Assembly: GCA_963402885.1 (NCBI GenBank)
Contig: OY727093.1
Span: forward strand, 21,699,409-21,763,408
Length of the DNA stretch: 64,000 bases
Reading direction: 5' to 3'
Source: Antedon bifida
Taxonomy: Eukaryota; Echinodermata; Crinoidea; Comatulida; Antedonidae
Shown one piece after another: positions 55,201 through 64,000 of this stretch; within the stretch, counting starts at the first letter, position 1; every line of letters starts with the position of its first letter. The notes below the pieces were generated by a model. That model saw nothing but the letters and a program-made list of their open reading frames with translations. It was not told where the DNA came from and did not search any database. Both the position numbers and the translations under genes were made by a program.

Positions 55201-58200
55201 AATTAGGTATCCCAATGTAAAAATTCAAATTAATGATGGTACTTTTTCTTTCAGTTAATCACAAGGAACTTACTGAACAAAAACTTTTGCAATTTAAATG
55301 ATTGAAATCAGATTATCCATTCAAAAGTTATGGTCCGTTAAAGTGCCCAAAAACAATTATATTTGGAACCATTTTTGAAGGGTTATAACTTTTTTTTTTA
55401 GATATCACCCTCCAAAATTCGTCCTAGGGCTATTTGCGCGTGTTTTTCCCAATGTCTCAAAAATGCCCAAAAAGTTCCCGTCTTTAAATGATTCGTAACT
55501 TTTGAACCAGTTTGTGAATTAACTTCTTTTTTTTTTGCATTGCATAAAATGTAATATGTATTTTAGTAAGGTTATTTATATTGACAGATAGGTATTTCTG
55601 AAATACAACATAAAATATTGTTAAAAAATGTTAAAATGTGAAAGAAATATATATTGTGTTAAAAAACTGTAAGGGTATTGTTTCTTTTCATTAAATATTA
55701 TTTTTCGTAAGTAAACATTTTTTTATAATTCTAGTATTTAAATTTATAATTATAATCATATATTATTTTAATTGATTTTCGAACCACCAAAAATAAGAAT
55801 TAAGCCCGTGCTTATTATGTGTTCGATTCCATTGCGTCCGCCGGACCGGACGTAGACTCGGCCGCGCCTACAAGTTAAGTTATATATATATATAGGCCTA
55901 AAAAAAAAAGCCTAACGCTAAATTCTGCCTAAGAAAATCGGGAAGAAACAGACGAATTTTAAATTTAACAAAGTAATTACCTCAATAGTATAATGTTAAC
56001 ATGTTTAATTTTATTTCCCTTTCGATAATTCTAACCGAAAGTTGCACTTTAAATTGAAATATACGGAATAAAATTTAGGCCAAGAAACAGTGTATACGTA
56101 CAACGGCAACCCTGACCAAAGCGCGTTTCGGCCGTCTACATAGAATGGGTTACGGCCGCTGCATAGCAAATTCAAAGCTTCTTAAATTTCTTCGGTACAT
56201 TTCTTCCTAACGTACTTGCTTTATATAGTAGATTGATAAATATTCCACTTATTAAATAATTTAATAAATCGGTAAAATTGACGTTTCGAAGCAAATATTC
56301 AATGAGAGGCGACATTTTTCGACATGCCTCGTGTGCGGTGAAGACTAGTTCAGAAAATGGAACAGTCGACTGCGGGGGTTATCCAATCATTAATTAACAT
56401 GCTAATACATGCATACCATGCACATTGCCTGGGTGACGGTAATTTAGTAATAAGCGGAGAACTGATATTTATGGTAGGGATTATTTTTTTCAGTGGTTGG
56501 TCTTATTGGCCTCTTCGCACGAGGTCCACGCAAGGTCAAATAAAACGATGTGGTTTATCAAACAGAAATATAAATTAGCTTCAAATCAATACCAAATTAG
56601 CCAGATTTTGATAATGAGAAAGACTCAAAAATTCATTTTTATCGTTAAAATTGACATTTGAGGCGGATGTACATAATAATATTAACCGATTTACGTATCA
56701 AAATAAAGAGTATTTAAAGCCTGATAACATGCAACAAAAATTACTCCACCACCTATTATGGACCTTGTGCGATCGTGTTTTGAAAATGGGTAGGTGTTTT
56801 CCAAAGTTATTTTTAGCGTGCGGATTTCGTTTTGCCGGCTTTTGTACCTCATTTTTAACCATTTTTTTTTCTATTAAAATATTTAATAAACATAGATTAA
56901 AAATATATAAAAATAATCCCTTAAACAAGATCTTTCCAGACATATAATTTTTATTCACATGGGGACATAAGAAATAGTATATTTTTAACTTCAAAGACAC
57001 GTCACTTTTTGAAATTTCACGAACGTGTTAAAATCGCGGTAACGAAAATCCGCTTCATTGGGATACCTACTGTAATATAAATTTTCTCTGTATACATATT
57101 TGTTTTATCTAGATTTCAACACAATATCAAAATATTTTATATAATCTTTTAACCTCAGTCTGTGTAATATCACTTAAATATTCATTGATAGATAGACATA
57201 TATAACCTTTACCGTATTGTTTTTCATTGCAATAAAAGTGGGTTGCCCCCACAAAAGAGAAAAATTATAACATTTTGAAGTGCTTTAAAATGACCTGAAA
57301 TGTACACAAAATTGATTTGAAATTAATTTTGCACATTTTGAAATTTTAAATACGCGTAGTTTTTTGCGTAGCATGCTATTTTTGTCATGTCAAACATTGC
57401 TCTATATTATGAAATACACTTTTGTAAAGTTTCATTGAAAAATGAATTTTTTTTCACACTTTATGATCAACCATAAAACTGCGCATAACTTACGCGACTC
57501 TGTCATATAACAAAGTTTCTTGCACATCTACAGTTAGAGGTCAATCTTCTGACAAAGTTACACAATCTTATGTCAACAAGAATTAGAGATACACGACGAA
57601 CAAAATTCGGGAAAGGAAAAAAAAAATATATCCTGACAATAACAAGGGGTTATCCACCAAGTGCGGATAAGCAATAAATTGGTTATAGATAATACATATA
57701 ATATATATATAATAATTGGTCAATTTTAAACTTTATAAACCATTTTATCTCGAAAAATGCTTCCTATCTTGATCGATTACCATATTTGTAATCTACGAAA
57801 AATTCTGGTCTAGAAAAGTTGGATGGCAATTTTTCCCCTTTCGGGTTGTTTCCCCTCCCCCTCCTGCTACCAGACTATTAGTAGGTACAAACAAAATAAT
57901 TTGAAATCCATCCAGAATGCAACCGGGCCCAACATTGCTTAATGCACAATGCATTTTCGTTGATCGCAAGCATGTATGTACAGGTACTTTTTTAAATAAA
58001 TTTTTTAATAAATAATATATACTGCCACCATTAGGCCTACTGTACATTACTGACCTAATCAAGTTGGTGTTTATAAACGAGAATAATAATACTTTTAGCC
58101 ACTCCATCTATTTTATAGTGCTTTCTTATTTCTTTAAATGAAGGTCTGGTGCTTAATTTACAATTTACTGCTGTCACAAATATTGAGTTTGTGTGCAATG

Positions 58201-61200
58201 TTTATACAAAAGTTTGAAATATGCAATTGTAAATCATAATAATGTATCCCTATAATTATCATGGCTACTGTAAGTAATTAAAACTCCAATTATTAATGTT
58301 CAAAATCTAGAAATTAATCAAAAATTAAATGAAAAAAATGTGGGCAAGCTAAAATATTGTCAGGGCAACTAAACCTCAGACATTGGTCCGAAGGGCAACC
58401 CAACATTTTAAAAGGCCTGCATTGCTTTTCATTATTTAATTTGAAATTGATTGTCTATAAAAAAAAAACTACTTTAAAAGACAGAATGGATTATATTGGA
58501 TATTTTATATTATTTTCAGTCCAGAAAAAAAGATGAACCAGTGCGTGAGAAAAAGGAAGAACATAATGAGGCCCAAATTGAAGATGATGAGGTAATGAAA
58601 TATTTGAAAGTTTTGAAAGAAAACTAATCCAACTTAGTTTTCAGAGTTTTTATTATTTCAAACAATTTACTTACAGTTAAACTCCAGAAAGGCCTACTAA
58701 AATAAAACCTTATAAAATACATCGTTAGGGGAAAATTTTTGGCAGCCAAAATTCTCATATCTCGGTAATTAATTAAATTTTAATAATAGATTAAAAACTT
58801 ATTCATAAAAAATAGAATGCAGCAATCAAAGCTGTTCTTTTTTCGTACGAGTCTGTACATATATTATACTTTTTAGGTTGTAGTTTTTGCCGTTATATTA
58901 GAATTAGTTAATCAAAGGAGTCACACAATTCATAAGGCATTTCTATTTGTAGGAGAATTCATTGAGTGACATGATTTACAATTTTTACTATATTTTATCA
59001 CTTCTTGAAATTAATTTGTGTTATATTTTCATATGTAGAGGGTATTTATATATTAACAAATAAACGCCTCTCAAAAATGTCTCGCGTTTATTCAAATAAT
59101 TACGGTATAATACTTTTTTGCTGTGTGATTTTTAATCAAAACACTAATATGGAATAATACTTTTGAGAAAAATATTGTATTTATAATACAAAACATTTAA
59201 TTTCACATTTTCTATTGTTACTTGTATTTTGTATTATGTCGAATCGTAAATATTTTTACAATTGGTACAGCTTTTACAATTTGATTTATTATTGTTATTT
59301 GATTCTTTGCCTGGTTTATTTTTAAATTTTATTTATAAATAGTACATCCTGTAATTAAATAATAAACAATTAGTTGTGCAAATTTTATATGTTTATAGTC
59401 TAAAGAAGGTAGTGGCCGAATGCCAAGACCATCCTCTGCCAAGGGAAAAAGAAGCCGACCAATGCGAGATACTGATGGTGTGTATCATTTTTGTGTTTTA
59501 AACTAAAATTAAGTAAATAATCTCTCCCTCTCTCTCTAATACAATGTTCTTATTTGTTTTCAAACAAATGTTAGAATTCAATATTATATATATCTATGTT
59601 GAATTTCATTTGGTTTATTTGGTTTTATAATATTTCAGTGAAAATTGTACTGTGTTATTCCTGTTATCCCACATGTGGCGGCGAGGCTTAGGCACCATTG
59701 TTTCCTTTTTGTTAAAAATTGGCAACAAATAAAGAATTCGATGTTAAATCTAGCCTATCATTTTGTTCGAATTTAAAAATAAAACAGCTTACTGTACAAA
59801 ATTTACAAATTATTCAACGTATACTATGCTTGACTTGATTGAAAAATCTGTCCATCAGTTCATTCAAATTTAATAAGTTGTAGGCCTTGTAAAGAATCCT
59901 TGCCAATTTAATTTACACTTACATAAAAATAATTGTAAAATATGTGAAGAGCTTCTATGGTTATTTTAATTTTTTTTTCTTTTTGTTTTCAACATTTATA
60001 TCTCGCGCTCAAGCGAGCATTCCAATAAAGTTTCACATTTAACCATCCAATAATATCTAATAAATAAATAACCGGTAACAATAAACGAATAAATATCTTG
60101 CAAGTCCTCTTACTTACTACCACAATCATCCCTAGATATTGACTTGATCACCTTCAATAATCTTGCACATCCCATAATAATCAGGTGGCTATTTCATTCA
60201 CACAAGCTCTGTACATTATTGTATTTCTGCAACCGTCCTTTTTATGTAACAGTCTCCGATTTACTGATGTGTCATTATACTAGTAGGTAAGCATCGCAGC
60301 TCCTCTTCTTCCCATTCAATTTCAATATACTGTACTGAAATCTAAGCTATCTATCACTTCCCAAAATTATGCTGTCTTGTACTCACAAGTGTTCTGGTTT
60401 CCAAGTGTACCATTAGTCAAGCCATTTAATCGAATACAACTCAATTATCAGCAGTAAAGGAAAACCGAATTTATAAGTTGAGGAGTTATTAATTCCCAGG
60501 CAACAATATCGCTGAAGTGTGTATCAAAATATCTATAAACAGGGAATTTTTCGTTTTCATAACTTTGGAGGAGTACCACCCCGATTCCCTCGTCACAAGC
60601 GTATGTTCGCAGAATAAACAGTTTACTTAAATCTGGAGAAAAAGAATAGGTTTACTGGTTAGTTTTGACTTTTAAGTGCGTTCCGGTATTTTAACCAAAA
60701 CAATTGGAGAAGCACATAACGCACTTGACGATTCAATTACTCCCAATTACCTCCGCAATATCCTATAAGACTTGTGTTGCACAACCAATCCAGGTGAAAC
60801 AGGCATACTTCCTGGACCAGATCCCTTCCACGTTGCACTCATGACCACAAATTTTCCAGGGTTCGGAAAGGATTAGGGGTAATTGTAACATTGGATTGTT
60901 CCTGCTGTGAATTTAAAGACTTGGGTTCCTCCTGAGGAGGACCAGTATATGGATTACGTAAGCCAGCACATTTATTTACATCTTGTCTACAATGTTTTGC
61001 TAAGTGACCCATTCCATGACATCTATAACATGTAAGGCCGGTATTTGGTTTAAAGGTAGGCCTAGTTGTGGCCCGACAATTTCTTCCTAATGTCCTACCC
61101 GATGACAAAGAATATCAGCCATTTCACCAATTGTTTTTGGCTGACGTTTTCAAAGAAATAATGCTAACTCTTGACCACATCCATCAGTAAAGTGCTCTCT

Positions 61201-63847
61201 CAATAGAAGGTGTTTCAGTCAATCATGTTGCTTCTGCCAATTCAATCCACCTGGTCAGATAATTTCCTATCTTTGCTGTGAACTGATGTCCACTTTCTCT
61301 CGTCTCTGGTTTCGCCAATCAAAGTTTATTTCGGAAACCATCTGCTGTTAACTGAAATCTCTTCAGGAGTGCGGTTTTCAATGTCCGGTAACAATCTGTA
61401 TCCTGCAGAATACACTTCGAGAGATATACCCATTAATAAAGCACTTAAATTTATAGCCCAGTATTCAATACTCCATCCCTGACTAACTGCATATCCTTCA
61501 TATCGTTTCAAATAGGAGTCAAGGTCACCTTTTCCCTCATTGAAGGCGGGCAACTTGGGAGTTTGAGTAATTACCTTATTGGGGATTGGGTTAACTGTTT
61601 TAACTCAAGGAGTTTCCCCTCTCTCTAACACAACTGCATTTCTAATATCTATTGGTTATTTCTGCGCAATTCTAATTTGTGAGCCCTCGCCATTGTTCCT
61701 CATTCGTTTTCTTTCTTTTCCAATTTTTCACTTTTCTCTCTCTCACTGACAAACTCTCACAACTCTATGCCGCTATAACCCAACGCCTTGCAAGTCTTTC
61801 AAGATCCATGATGCACACCAGCGGTCATTTTAAAATTTGGCAGCCATTTTGAAAATTAGCAGCCATCTTGAAAATCAATGGCAACTATCCAATGGGAGCT
61901 ATTGAATAAATTATAATTGGTAGGTTTGTTTGAAATTTATGGCTATTTTGAGATTAGCGGCAATTTTTAAATTAGCGGCCCTTTTGAATTTTGATCATTT
62001 CGATACCATTTTCAAAAGTACAAACTTATATTATCACATTGGTATTTGGGTTCATTACAATATAAGAGATAGTCACAATTTATTATGTATATAAAAGACA
62101 GCCCTGAAAATGGAAATAATTTGTGGAACAAAAATTGTGATAATTCCGAAACCCTGAACCGGATAATCATTAGAGACCCCTAATTTTTTCCGAATTATAT
62201 GCTCTACAATTTGAAATTAATTTGGAACCAATCTGACTAGTTTTCGACATATAGGATCCAAAACATCGCCGAAAATAACCGTTTTTAGCCACCAACGAAG
62301 TAAACAAATTGTATGAACTACGCCATTTTTCGATAAAATAATTACATAAAATTACGGTTTTTAGTAATATATTTTGTATATCAACATTGTAAAATAAAAT
62401 CTATGATATTACATGTTTATTAAACTCTCAAAGACAACATTACTTCATGGCACACATGAGAAAATTCTTCTGCAGTGTGTTGATTCGCATCAACCAATTA
62501 AAGGATGAGAATCCAAAATCGTTCCACCGTGAGCCCTCATAGACTCTCTTTTCCCTCTCTTTGGGTTCAGTATCTTGGACCTATAAATTAGCCGAATTTC
62601 AAAGGTTTCGGTCGTAGATATATAGCTTTCGCGTTGATAAAGCTTCTTTATGATTATGTCCTCTGGGAATATAGCTGCCTAAAGGCATGGCGCAAAAATA
62701 TATATTTATCAATCCAAAGGCAAGTAGTTTACTTTATGAATTACATTTTTGTTCTGTACAGTTGGCCAGACTGTTTACTACTGATATGATTGTTCAACAA
62801 AAATAATTGCTATAATAAATCATTATATCTGAAGAAAGAACAATGATTAAAACTCAAAAAGTCAAGCAGCGTTTTTCTTTTTATATTGTCATTCATATTT
62901 AGTCCATTCCAAAAACCACCCTCACCATGGCATATGCTTGTACCCTAATGAAACTTACACAGTACAGTTCAGAATTTCTTGATGTTATTGTTACGTCGTT
63001 AAAAATCTTGGATTTAACAAGAAAATTTGATTAGATATGCAATTTGTATCCACCTCATGCCAGAAATGTTTTACCATGAATGTGATTTTTGACTGGATTA
63101 ATGTACAGTATTTTTATTTATATATAATTGCCATTTCCTTTTGTATTTTTGTTGATTTGGATTGAAATCATTTTTGTATTTAAACTAAAGTGGATACTTT
63201 CTTTCCCTTTTCAGGGAATTTATTATTTCAATGTATATTGGCCTTTGGCCCTAATACAAACAAATAAAAAATAACTATAACTTAAGATAATGGTTTCTTC
63301 TTTCAAAAGCAAAGTAGACGTATTTTCCTAAATTATAAGTAAAATTTGTGTTGGAAAGTAATAAACATAGCTTATTAATAGAAGGAAAAACACGAATAAA
63401 TCTTGGAATAAAACTTTTTCTTAAATCATTGTAAAATGTGCATTGCAAAATAAAATGATATTCATCCTCAATAATGTTCTTTTTACATAATTTACACGTT
63501 CTCTTATACCTTTCTACACCCTCCCATCTGCCCTTTTCAATTTCTAGCTCTAATATCCCTAAACGTAACTTAGTTAATAATCTTCTTTGTTTATTAATTA
63601 AATTAATGATGTTGGTCAAGTGATAACTTAAACATATTTCTTTTTTATAAAGAGAAAAGAGCTTTAACTTATTATGTAAACTAAATTTTTGAATGCATTT
63701 TTGTTTTTCAATATCACATAAGCGCAACTTAAATTCTCTCAAAAATAAACCTTTACTATTAACAAGATACAAAGAATGATCAATTTGGTTAATATAAAAT
63801 GCTTTATATATGTTTTTTTCTTCAATTAGATTCTGATTCGGATAAAG
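34097..63847 (+). CDS. TRAF3IP1: TRAF3-interacting protein 1 / IFT54 (N-terminal exons)
   Basis: IFT54 (TRAF3IP1, MIP-T3) is a subunit of the intraflagellar transport B complex. Its N-terminal CH-like domain binds tubulin, and its C-terminal coiled coil, beyond this window, binds IFT20. Exons: 34097-34219, 46295-46363, 49190-49238, 51517-51629, 53108-53230, 54066-54287, 58520-58591, 59399-59477 and probably 63830-63847. All phases agree, for about 289 codons. The protein starts [20 protein letters not shown], continues [48 protein letters not shown] and [20 protein letters not shown], all close to the human protein. It then becomes a Lys/Glu/Arg-rich linker. Introns are large and full of mobile DNA. 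Confidence 0.95.
34301..34535. repeat. cluster of six ACGATCGGGC words at the start of intron 1
   Basis: ACGATCGGGC occurs at 34301, 34418, 34460, 34507 and 34526, with ACGATCGGGA at 34491. A diverged TATCGAGCCC lies at 34439. Spacers are irregular, so this is not a simple tandem repeat. It may be a subterminal binding-site array of a DNA transposon or a regulatory cluster 80-320 bases after exon 1. Confidence 0.75.
34901..35492 (-). mobile_element. MITE family A, copy 3 (3' truncated)
   Basis: It starts TTAA+AGACCCCTTCCCTACG at 34901 and matches the copy at 12297-12930 in the same orientation. The far end is lost near 35492 (no closing TTAA end). Confidence 0.75.
35493..37285. other. TRAF3IP1: TRAF3IP1 intron 1, AT-rich, nothing recognised
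   Basis: I see no gene. CTATAGAGGG occurs at about 36230 and 36275, and long T runs occur. Confidence 0.4.
37286..37475 (-). mobile_element. MITE family A, copy 4 (fragment)
   Basis: An internal fragment of family A (TTTGTATCAACAGAGT, GCAGCAACTATACAA, GTTTACCAGCTAGGCC). Neither TTAA end is present. Confidence 0.7.
37590..38032 (-). mobile_element. repeat family B copy 2, left part
   Basis: Matches 55540-56160 with internal deletions (GTAATATGTATTTTAGTA, ACAGGTAGGTATTTCTGAAA, CCTGACCAAAGCGCG). It is cut at the TTAA at 38029-38032 by the large transposon and resumes at 44699. Confidence 0.75.
38938..43168 (+). CDS. putative DDD transposase of the TTAA element, four exons
   Basis: Exons 38938-39544, 39641-39747, 39989-41011 and 41179-42828 join with consistent phases (GT-AG throughout). 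The N-terminal part has paired cysteines ([25 protein letters not shown]) that may bind zinc. The last exon carries conserved-looking [11 protein letters not shown] (Asp codon 41515), [10 protein letters not shown] (41767) and [11 protein letters not shown] (41890), the best candidates for an RNase H-like DDD triad. A C2H2 finger (C-x4-C-x12-H-x5-H) follows at about 42351-42430. The frame stops at 42826-42828, but the +1 frame continues through an Asp/Glu-rich stretch to a stop at about 43168 and looks like the natural tail. A one-base change in an A8 run at 42796-42803 explains this. Catalytic roles are inference. The exact start codon is uncertain. Confidence 0.75.
42824..42865 (+). repeat. 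GAT microsatellite in transposase tail
   Basis: (GAT)n-like repeat encoding an Asp-rich run in the downstream frame, just after the apparent frameshift. Confidence 0.85.
43342..43748. mobile_element. MITE nested inside the TTAA transposon
   Basis: Inverted ends TTAGGAAATTTCGCACGAGC and the inverse of TAGGGAGTTTTCGCACGAGC, with AACGTTAACG inside. They resemble the TTAGGGAGGTTTCGC ends of the MITE at 29106-29617. It inserted after the transposase gene, between it and the right inverted repeat. Confidence 0.6.
43780..43925. mobile_element. small 146-bp MITE with TGTTTTCCAC ends
   Basis: The left end TGTTTTCCACTAGGCGAA is inverted at the right end (rc TGTTTTCCACAAGGTGAA), followed by TTATTC-GCG-type inner ends. 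It lies beside the nested MITE within the TTAA transposon. The length and ends suggest a hAT- or TA-type non-autonomous element. Confidence 0.6.
44699..45370 (-). mobile_element. repeat family B copy 2, right part
   Basis: Continues the B copy interrupted at 38032 (TTAAAGCTTCTTAAATTTC..., GAGGCGACATTTTTCAACATG, CATACCATGCGCATTGCCTG). An extra segment of about 110 bp at 44760-44875 interrupts it. Confidence 0.75.
44757..44875 (-). ncRNA. Penelope-type hammerhead-like motif
   Basis: On the minus strand the sequence reads CTGATGA, T, GACC, TAT, GGTC, GAAA, GTACTC, GTAT. CTGATGA and GAAA are the two conserved hammerhead cores and GACC/GGTC can form stem II. A-G/C-U around a UA loop can form a minimal stem III, with ATAC/GTAT as the base of stem I. 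Cleavage would fall after CTC. One extra U next to the core may weaken it. Such minimal hammerheads are known in Penelope-like retroelements. It sits as a short insertion in a family B repeat. Confidence 0.45.
45371..46294. other. TRAF3IP1: TRAF3IP1 intron 1, 3' part
   Basis: No gene or clear repeat is seen. It ends in a T-rich tract and the acceptor TTTTTTAG at 46293-46294. Confidence 0.45.
46295..46363 (+). CDS. TRAF3IP1: TRAF3IP1 exon 2
   Basis: The exon has 23 codons in phase 0: [23 protein letters not shown]. It is nearly identical to the human [17 protein letters not shown] segment of the CH-like domain. The donor AAA|GTTTGT is weak. Confidence 0.95.
46650..46765 (-). mobile_element. 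repeat family B fragment
   Basis: Shares ATAATTCTxGTATT, CATATATTATTTTAATTG and TTTTCGAACCGCCAAAAATA with 55725-55815. Confidence 0.65.
46850..47690 (-). repeat. repeat family H, copy 1 (inverted)
   Basis: Related in reverse to 50255-50890 (GCATCGTTTCTGGAT, ATATTCGCCGTTGAGTAG, and TCGCGTTTCATGTCA-like words). It holds no coding sequence that I recognise. Confidence 0.5.
47848..48067 (-). mobile_element. MITE family C, copy 4 (truncated)
   Basis: Reverse-orientation copy (GATTGTTTACAACTCGTCAC, GAGTAGCCAAACAAGCGC) ending CAATACATCT+TTAA at 48064-48067. The other end is missing. Confidence 0.7.
48070..48175 (-). mobile_element. repeat family B end fragment
   Basis: Matches 56945-57045 (ATTCACATGGGTACATAAGA, ATATTTTTAACTTCAAAGAC). 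It has the single TTAA (48117-48120) that is the empty site for MITE A1. Confidence 0.7.
48589..49079 (+). mobile_element. MITE family C, copy 3 (TTAA-flanked, 491 bp)
   Basis: TTAA+AGATGTATTGTCCC at the left, GGGACAATACATCT+TTAA at the right. Highly similar to 14229-14784. It ends about 110 bases before TRAF3IP1 exon 3. Confidence 0.85.
49190..49238 (+). CDS. TRAF3IP1: TRAF3IP1 exon 3
   Basis: A short exon, [16 protein letters not shown], phase 0 in and phase 1 out (donor A|GTAAGT). It matches human [17 protein letters not shown]. Confidence 0.95.
49481..49687. repeat. hairpin, two 95-bp arms with no mismatch seen
   Basis: Arms 49481-49575 and 49593-49687 are exact reverse complements by reading, with a 17-base loop. 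The arm begins ACACATGACCAGAGGTCCC and ends AAGGCCTTTT. Two further inverted bases are interrupted by a 2-base gap at the outer edge. It lies in TRAF3IP1 intron 3 and would fold into long double-stranded RNA if transcribed. Confidence 0.9.
49830..50890 (+). repeat. repeat family H, copy 2
   Basis: The part 50255-50700 is repeated directly at 54540-54860 (GAGCTACGTTCTGAA, TAAACAACCCTACxATGTTCT, AGTTGTAAATTACTAA) and inverted at 46850-47690. It has no coding sequence. Confidence 0.55.
51517..51629 (+). CDS. TRAF3IP1: TRAF3IP1 exon 4
   Basis: Phase 1 in, phase 0 out. [38 protein letters not shown] completes most of the CH-like domain. IVAGHEP and TNE are family-invariant. Confidence 0.96.
51670..53001 (+). 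pseudogene. piggyBac transposase remnant
   Basis: A 5'-truncated, frameshifted DDE_Tnp_1_7 transposase. In order it reads [20 protein letters not shown], then after a frameshift [32 protein letters not shown] (first Asp), [12 protein letters not shown] (second Asp), and after a stop [20 protein letters not shown] (third Asp). A cysteine-rich C-terminus (CVVCSTP...) is split over two frames. The three catalytic-type aspartates remain, but at least three frame breaks make it inactive. No TTAA ends were found. It lies in TRAF3IP1 intron 4. Confidence 0.88.
53108..53230 (+). CDS. TRAF3IP1: TRAF3IP1 exon 5
   Basis: [17 protein letters not shown] then a Lys-rich segment, phase 0 (41 codons). LSSDDAVRRVLAGE is the human equivalent. 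It marks the end of the CH-like domain and the start of the charged linker. Confidence 0.95.
53231..54065 (+). other. TRAF3IP1: TRAF3IP1 intron 5, nothing recognised
   Basis: AT-rich intron with no recognised repeat. Confidence 0.4.
54066..54287 (+). CDS. TRAF3IP1: TRAF3IP1 exon 6, charged linker
   Basis: The exon has 74 codons in phase 0 and is composed almost only of Lys, Glu, Arg, Asp, Ser and Asn (for example [25 protein letters not shown]). It matches the low-complexity RD/KE linker of IFT54, which is expected to be disordered and is poorly conserved. Acceptor TTTTAG and donor AAG|GTCTGG. Confidence 0.85.
54480..55080 (+). repeat. repeat family H, copy 3
   Basis: Direct repeat of 50255-50890. 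It lies in TRAF3IP1 intron 6, just before a family B element. Confidence 0.6.
55205..57066 (-). mobile_element. repeat family B, complete copy (about 1.86 kb)
   Basis: Terminal inverted repeats GGTATCCCAATG at 55205 and CATTGGGATACC ending at 57066, each flanked by TA. This is the longest copy and lacks both insertions found in the other copies (MITE A1 and the 6.7-kb transposon), so it provides empty sites for them. I recognise no transposase. I infer a non-autonomous TA-target element. Confidence 0.7.
57067..58519 (+). other. TRAF3IP1: TRAF3IP1 intron 6, 3' part
   Basis: A segment at 57290-57600 resembles 25000-25250 (ACATTTTxAAATTTTAAATxCGCG). No gene is seen. Confidence 0.4.
58520..58591 (+). 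CDS. TRAF3IP1: TRAF3IP1 exon 7
   Basis: The exon has 24 codons in phase 0: [20 protein letters not shown] then EDDE, between acceptor TTTTCAG and donor GAG|GTAATG. It has the linker-type composition. The call rests on frame, splice sites and composition. Confidence 0.7.
58592..59398 (+). other. TRAF3IP1: TRAF3IP1 intron 7, nothing recognised
   Basis: AT-rich, no recognised repeat or gene. Confidence 0.4.
59399..59477 (+). CDS. TRAF3IP1: TRAF3IP1 exon 8
   Basis: Reads [20 protein letters not shown] then PMRDTD, phase 0 in and phase 1 out. It corresponds to the human IRRIPRPGSARPAPPR basic motif that precedes the acidic segment and coiled coil. Confidence 0.85.
59478..60789. other. TRAF3IP1: TRAF3IP1 intron 8, 5' part
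   Basis: A TCTCTCTC tract near 59520, otherwise no clear gene. The region from about 60570 may be flanking sequence of the Gypsy-like remnant, but I could not define a long terminal repeat. Confidence 0.35.
60790..61811 (-). pseudogene. Gypsy-like retrotransposon gag remnant
   Basis: Read on the minus strand from 61811: MDLERLAR, then in a shifted frame ALGYSGIEL and [16 protein letters not shown] (a coiled, charged N-terminal part). Next comes [20 protein letters not shown] and [20 protein letters not shown], the SCAN-like gag core. After a break, [14 protein letters not shown] is a CCHC zinc knuckle (C-x2-C-x4-H-x4-C). Several frame breaks show it is dead. No protease, reverse transcriptase or integrase follows, so only gag is retained. 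The order and motifs match Ty3/Gypsy gag. Confidence 0.8.
61812..63274. other. TRAF3IP1: TRAF3IP1 intron 8, repeats without genes
   Basis: Words like GGCAGCCATTTTGAAAATTAG recur between 61830 and 61990. The stretch 62900-63110 is related to 49310-49460 and, inverted, to 51050-51230 (TTGTACCxTAATGAAACTTACACAG). Confidence 0.45.
63275..63772 (-). pseudogene. LINE ORF2 C-terminal fragment
   Basis: A 165-codon minus-strand frame contains [49 protein letters not shown] and [12 protein letters not shown]. This is the zinc-knuckle C-terminal domain of LINE reverse transcriptases (L..R.....L.IE.GR.....R.C..C....EDE.HF...C..Y..LR). No reverse transcriptase core precedes it in the window. Confidence 0.75.
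63830..63847 (+). CDS. TRAF3IP1: TRAF3IP1 exon 9, probable 18-base microexon
   Basis: Acceptor TTCAATTAG and donor AAAG|GTATGT bracket 18 bases that keep phase 1 on both sides and add DSDSDK. The human protein has a similar acidic NSDNEEDD run at this place. The call depends on splice signals only. Confidence 0.5.
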
Positions 63848-64000
63848 GTATGTTTCGATACTCTAAAACATGGTCTTTAGCTTCTTTTTCTTTCTTTGTT
63901 TATATCTCATCGGTGTCTGTTATTAGCCTTATGTTGCAAAGGTATATTTTGCTAATGTGATGTATCGTTTCATTTTTTGTATAGTGTAGTTGGTTACCCT
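63848..64000 (+). other. TRAF3IP1: TRAF3IP1 intron, window end
   Basis: No further exon is seen. The rest of the gene lies beyond the window. Confidence 0.4.

Overview
The window is eukaryotic nuclear DNA, AT-rich and full of introns, most likely from an invertebrate deuterostome. An echinoderm is my best guess: protein similarity to vertebrate orthologues is good, many nested DNA transposons carry TAGGCCTAG-rich filler, and there are LINE, Penelope-like and Gypsy-like remnants. The species cannot be fixed from the sequence alone. Two host genes lie in tandem on the + strand, and almost everything else is mobile DNA in introns or between the genes.

Host gene 1 (1072-23430) is separase (ESPL1), the caspase-like CD-clan protease that cleaves cohesin at anaphase. 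Sixteen coding exons are visible, in one consistent reading frame of about 1,604 codons. They end with the intact catalytic His (YCGHGSG) and Cys (GCSSGRL). The N-terminal exons lie upstream of the window. One intron is a GC-AG intron. A 690-codon exon carries the long basic, disordered linker and a good separase-type autocleavage candidate.

Host gene 2 (34097 to beyond 63847) is TRAF3IP1/IFT54, an IFT-B subunit that binds tubulin. Its start codon, the exons for the N-terminal calponin-homology-like domain and the charged Lys/Glu/Arg linker are present. The C-terminal coiled coil lies beyond the window. Its first intron is 12 kb long and hosts a self-contained 6,666-bp DNA transposon (38033-44698).

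The transposon is the most interesting object. It has roughly 0.7-kb terminal inverted repeats, termini starting GAG, TTAA on both sides (supported by a related empty site elsewhere in the window), and a four-exon gene of about 1,100-1,240 codons. The protein has three candidate acidic catalytic residues (DDD) and a C2H2 finger. I infer a Sola- or Kolobok-like TTAA element, but the family assignment is unproven.

Other mobile DNA includes two TTAA-flanked MITE families (A, 4 copies; C, 4 copies) and a TA-flanked 1.9-kb family (B, 3 large copies and 2 fragments). There is also a pogo/Tigger-like remnant, a frameshifted piggyBac transposase and five LINE fragments. A Gypsy-like gag remnant, Penelope-like fragments with hammerhead-like motifs and a tRNA-derived SINE are also present. 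Larger structures are a 4-kb fold-back, a tandem-plus-inverted array, and a 95-bp-arm hairpin with no mismatch seen between its arms. All long-repeat limits are eye estimates.
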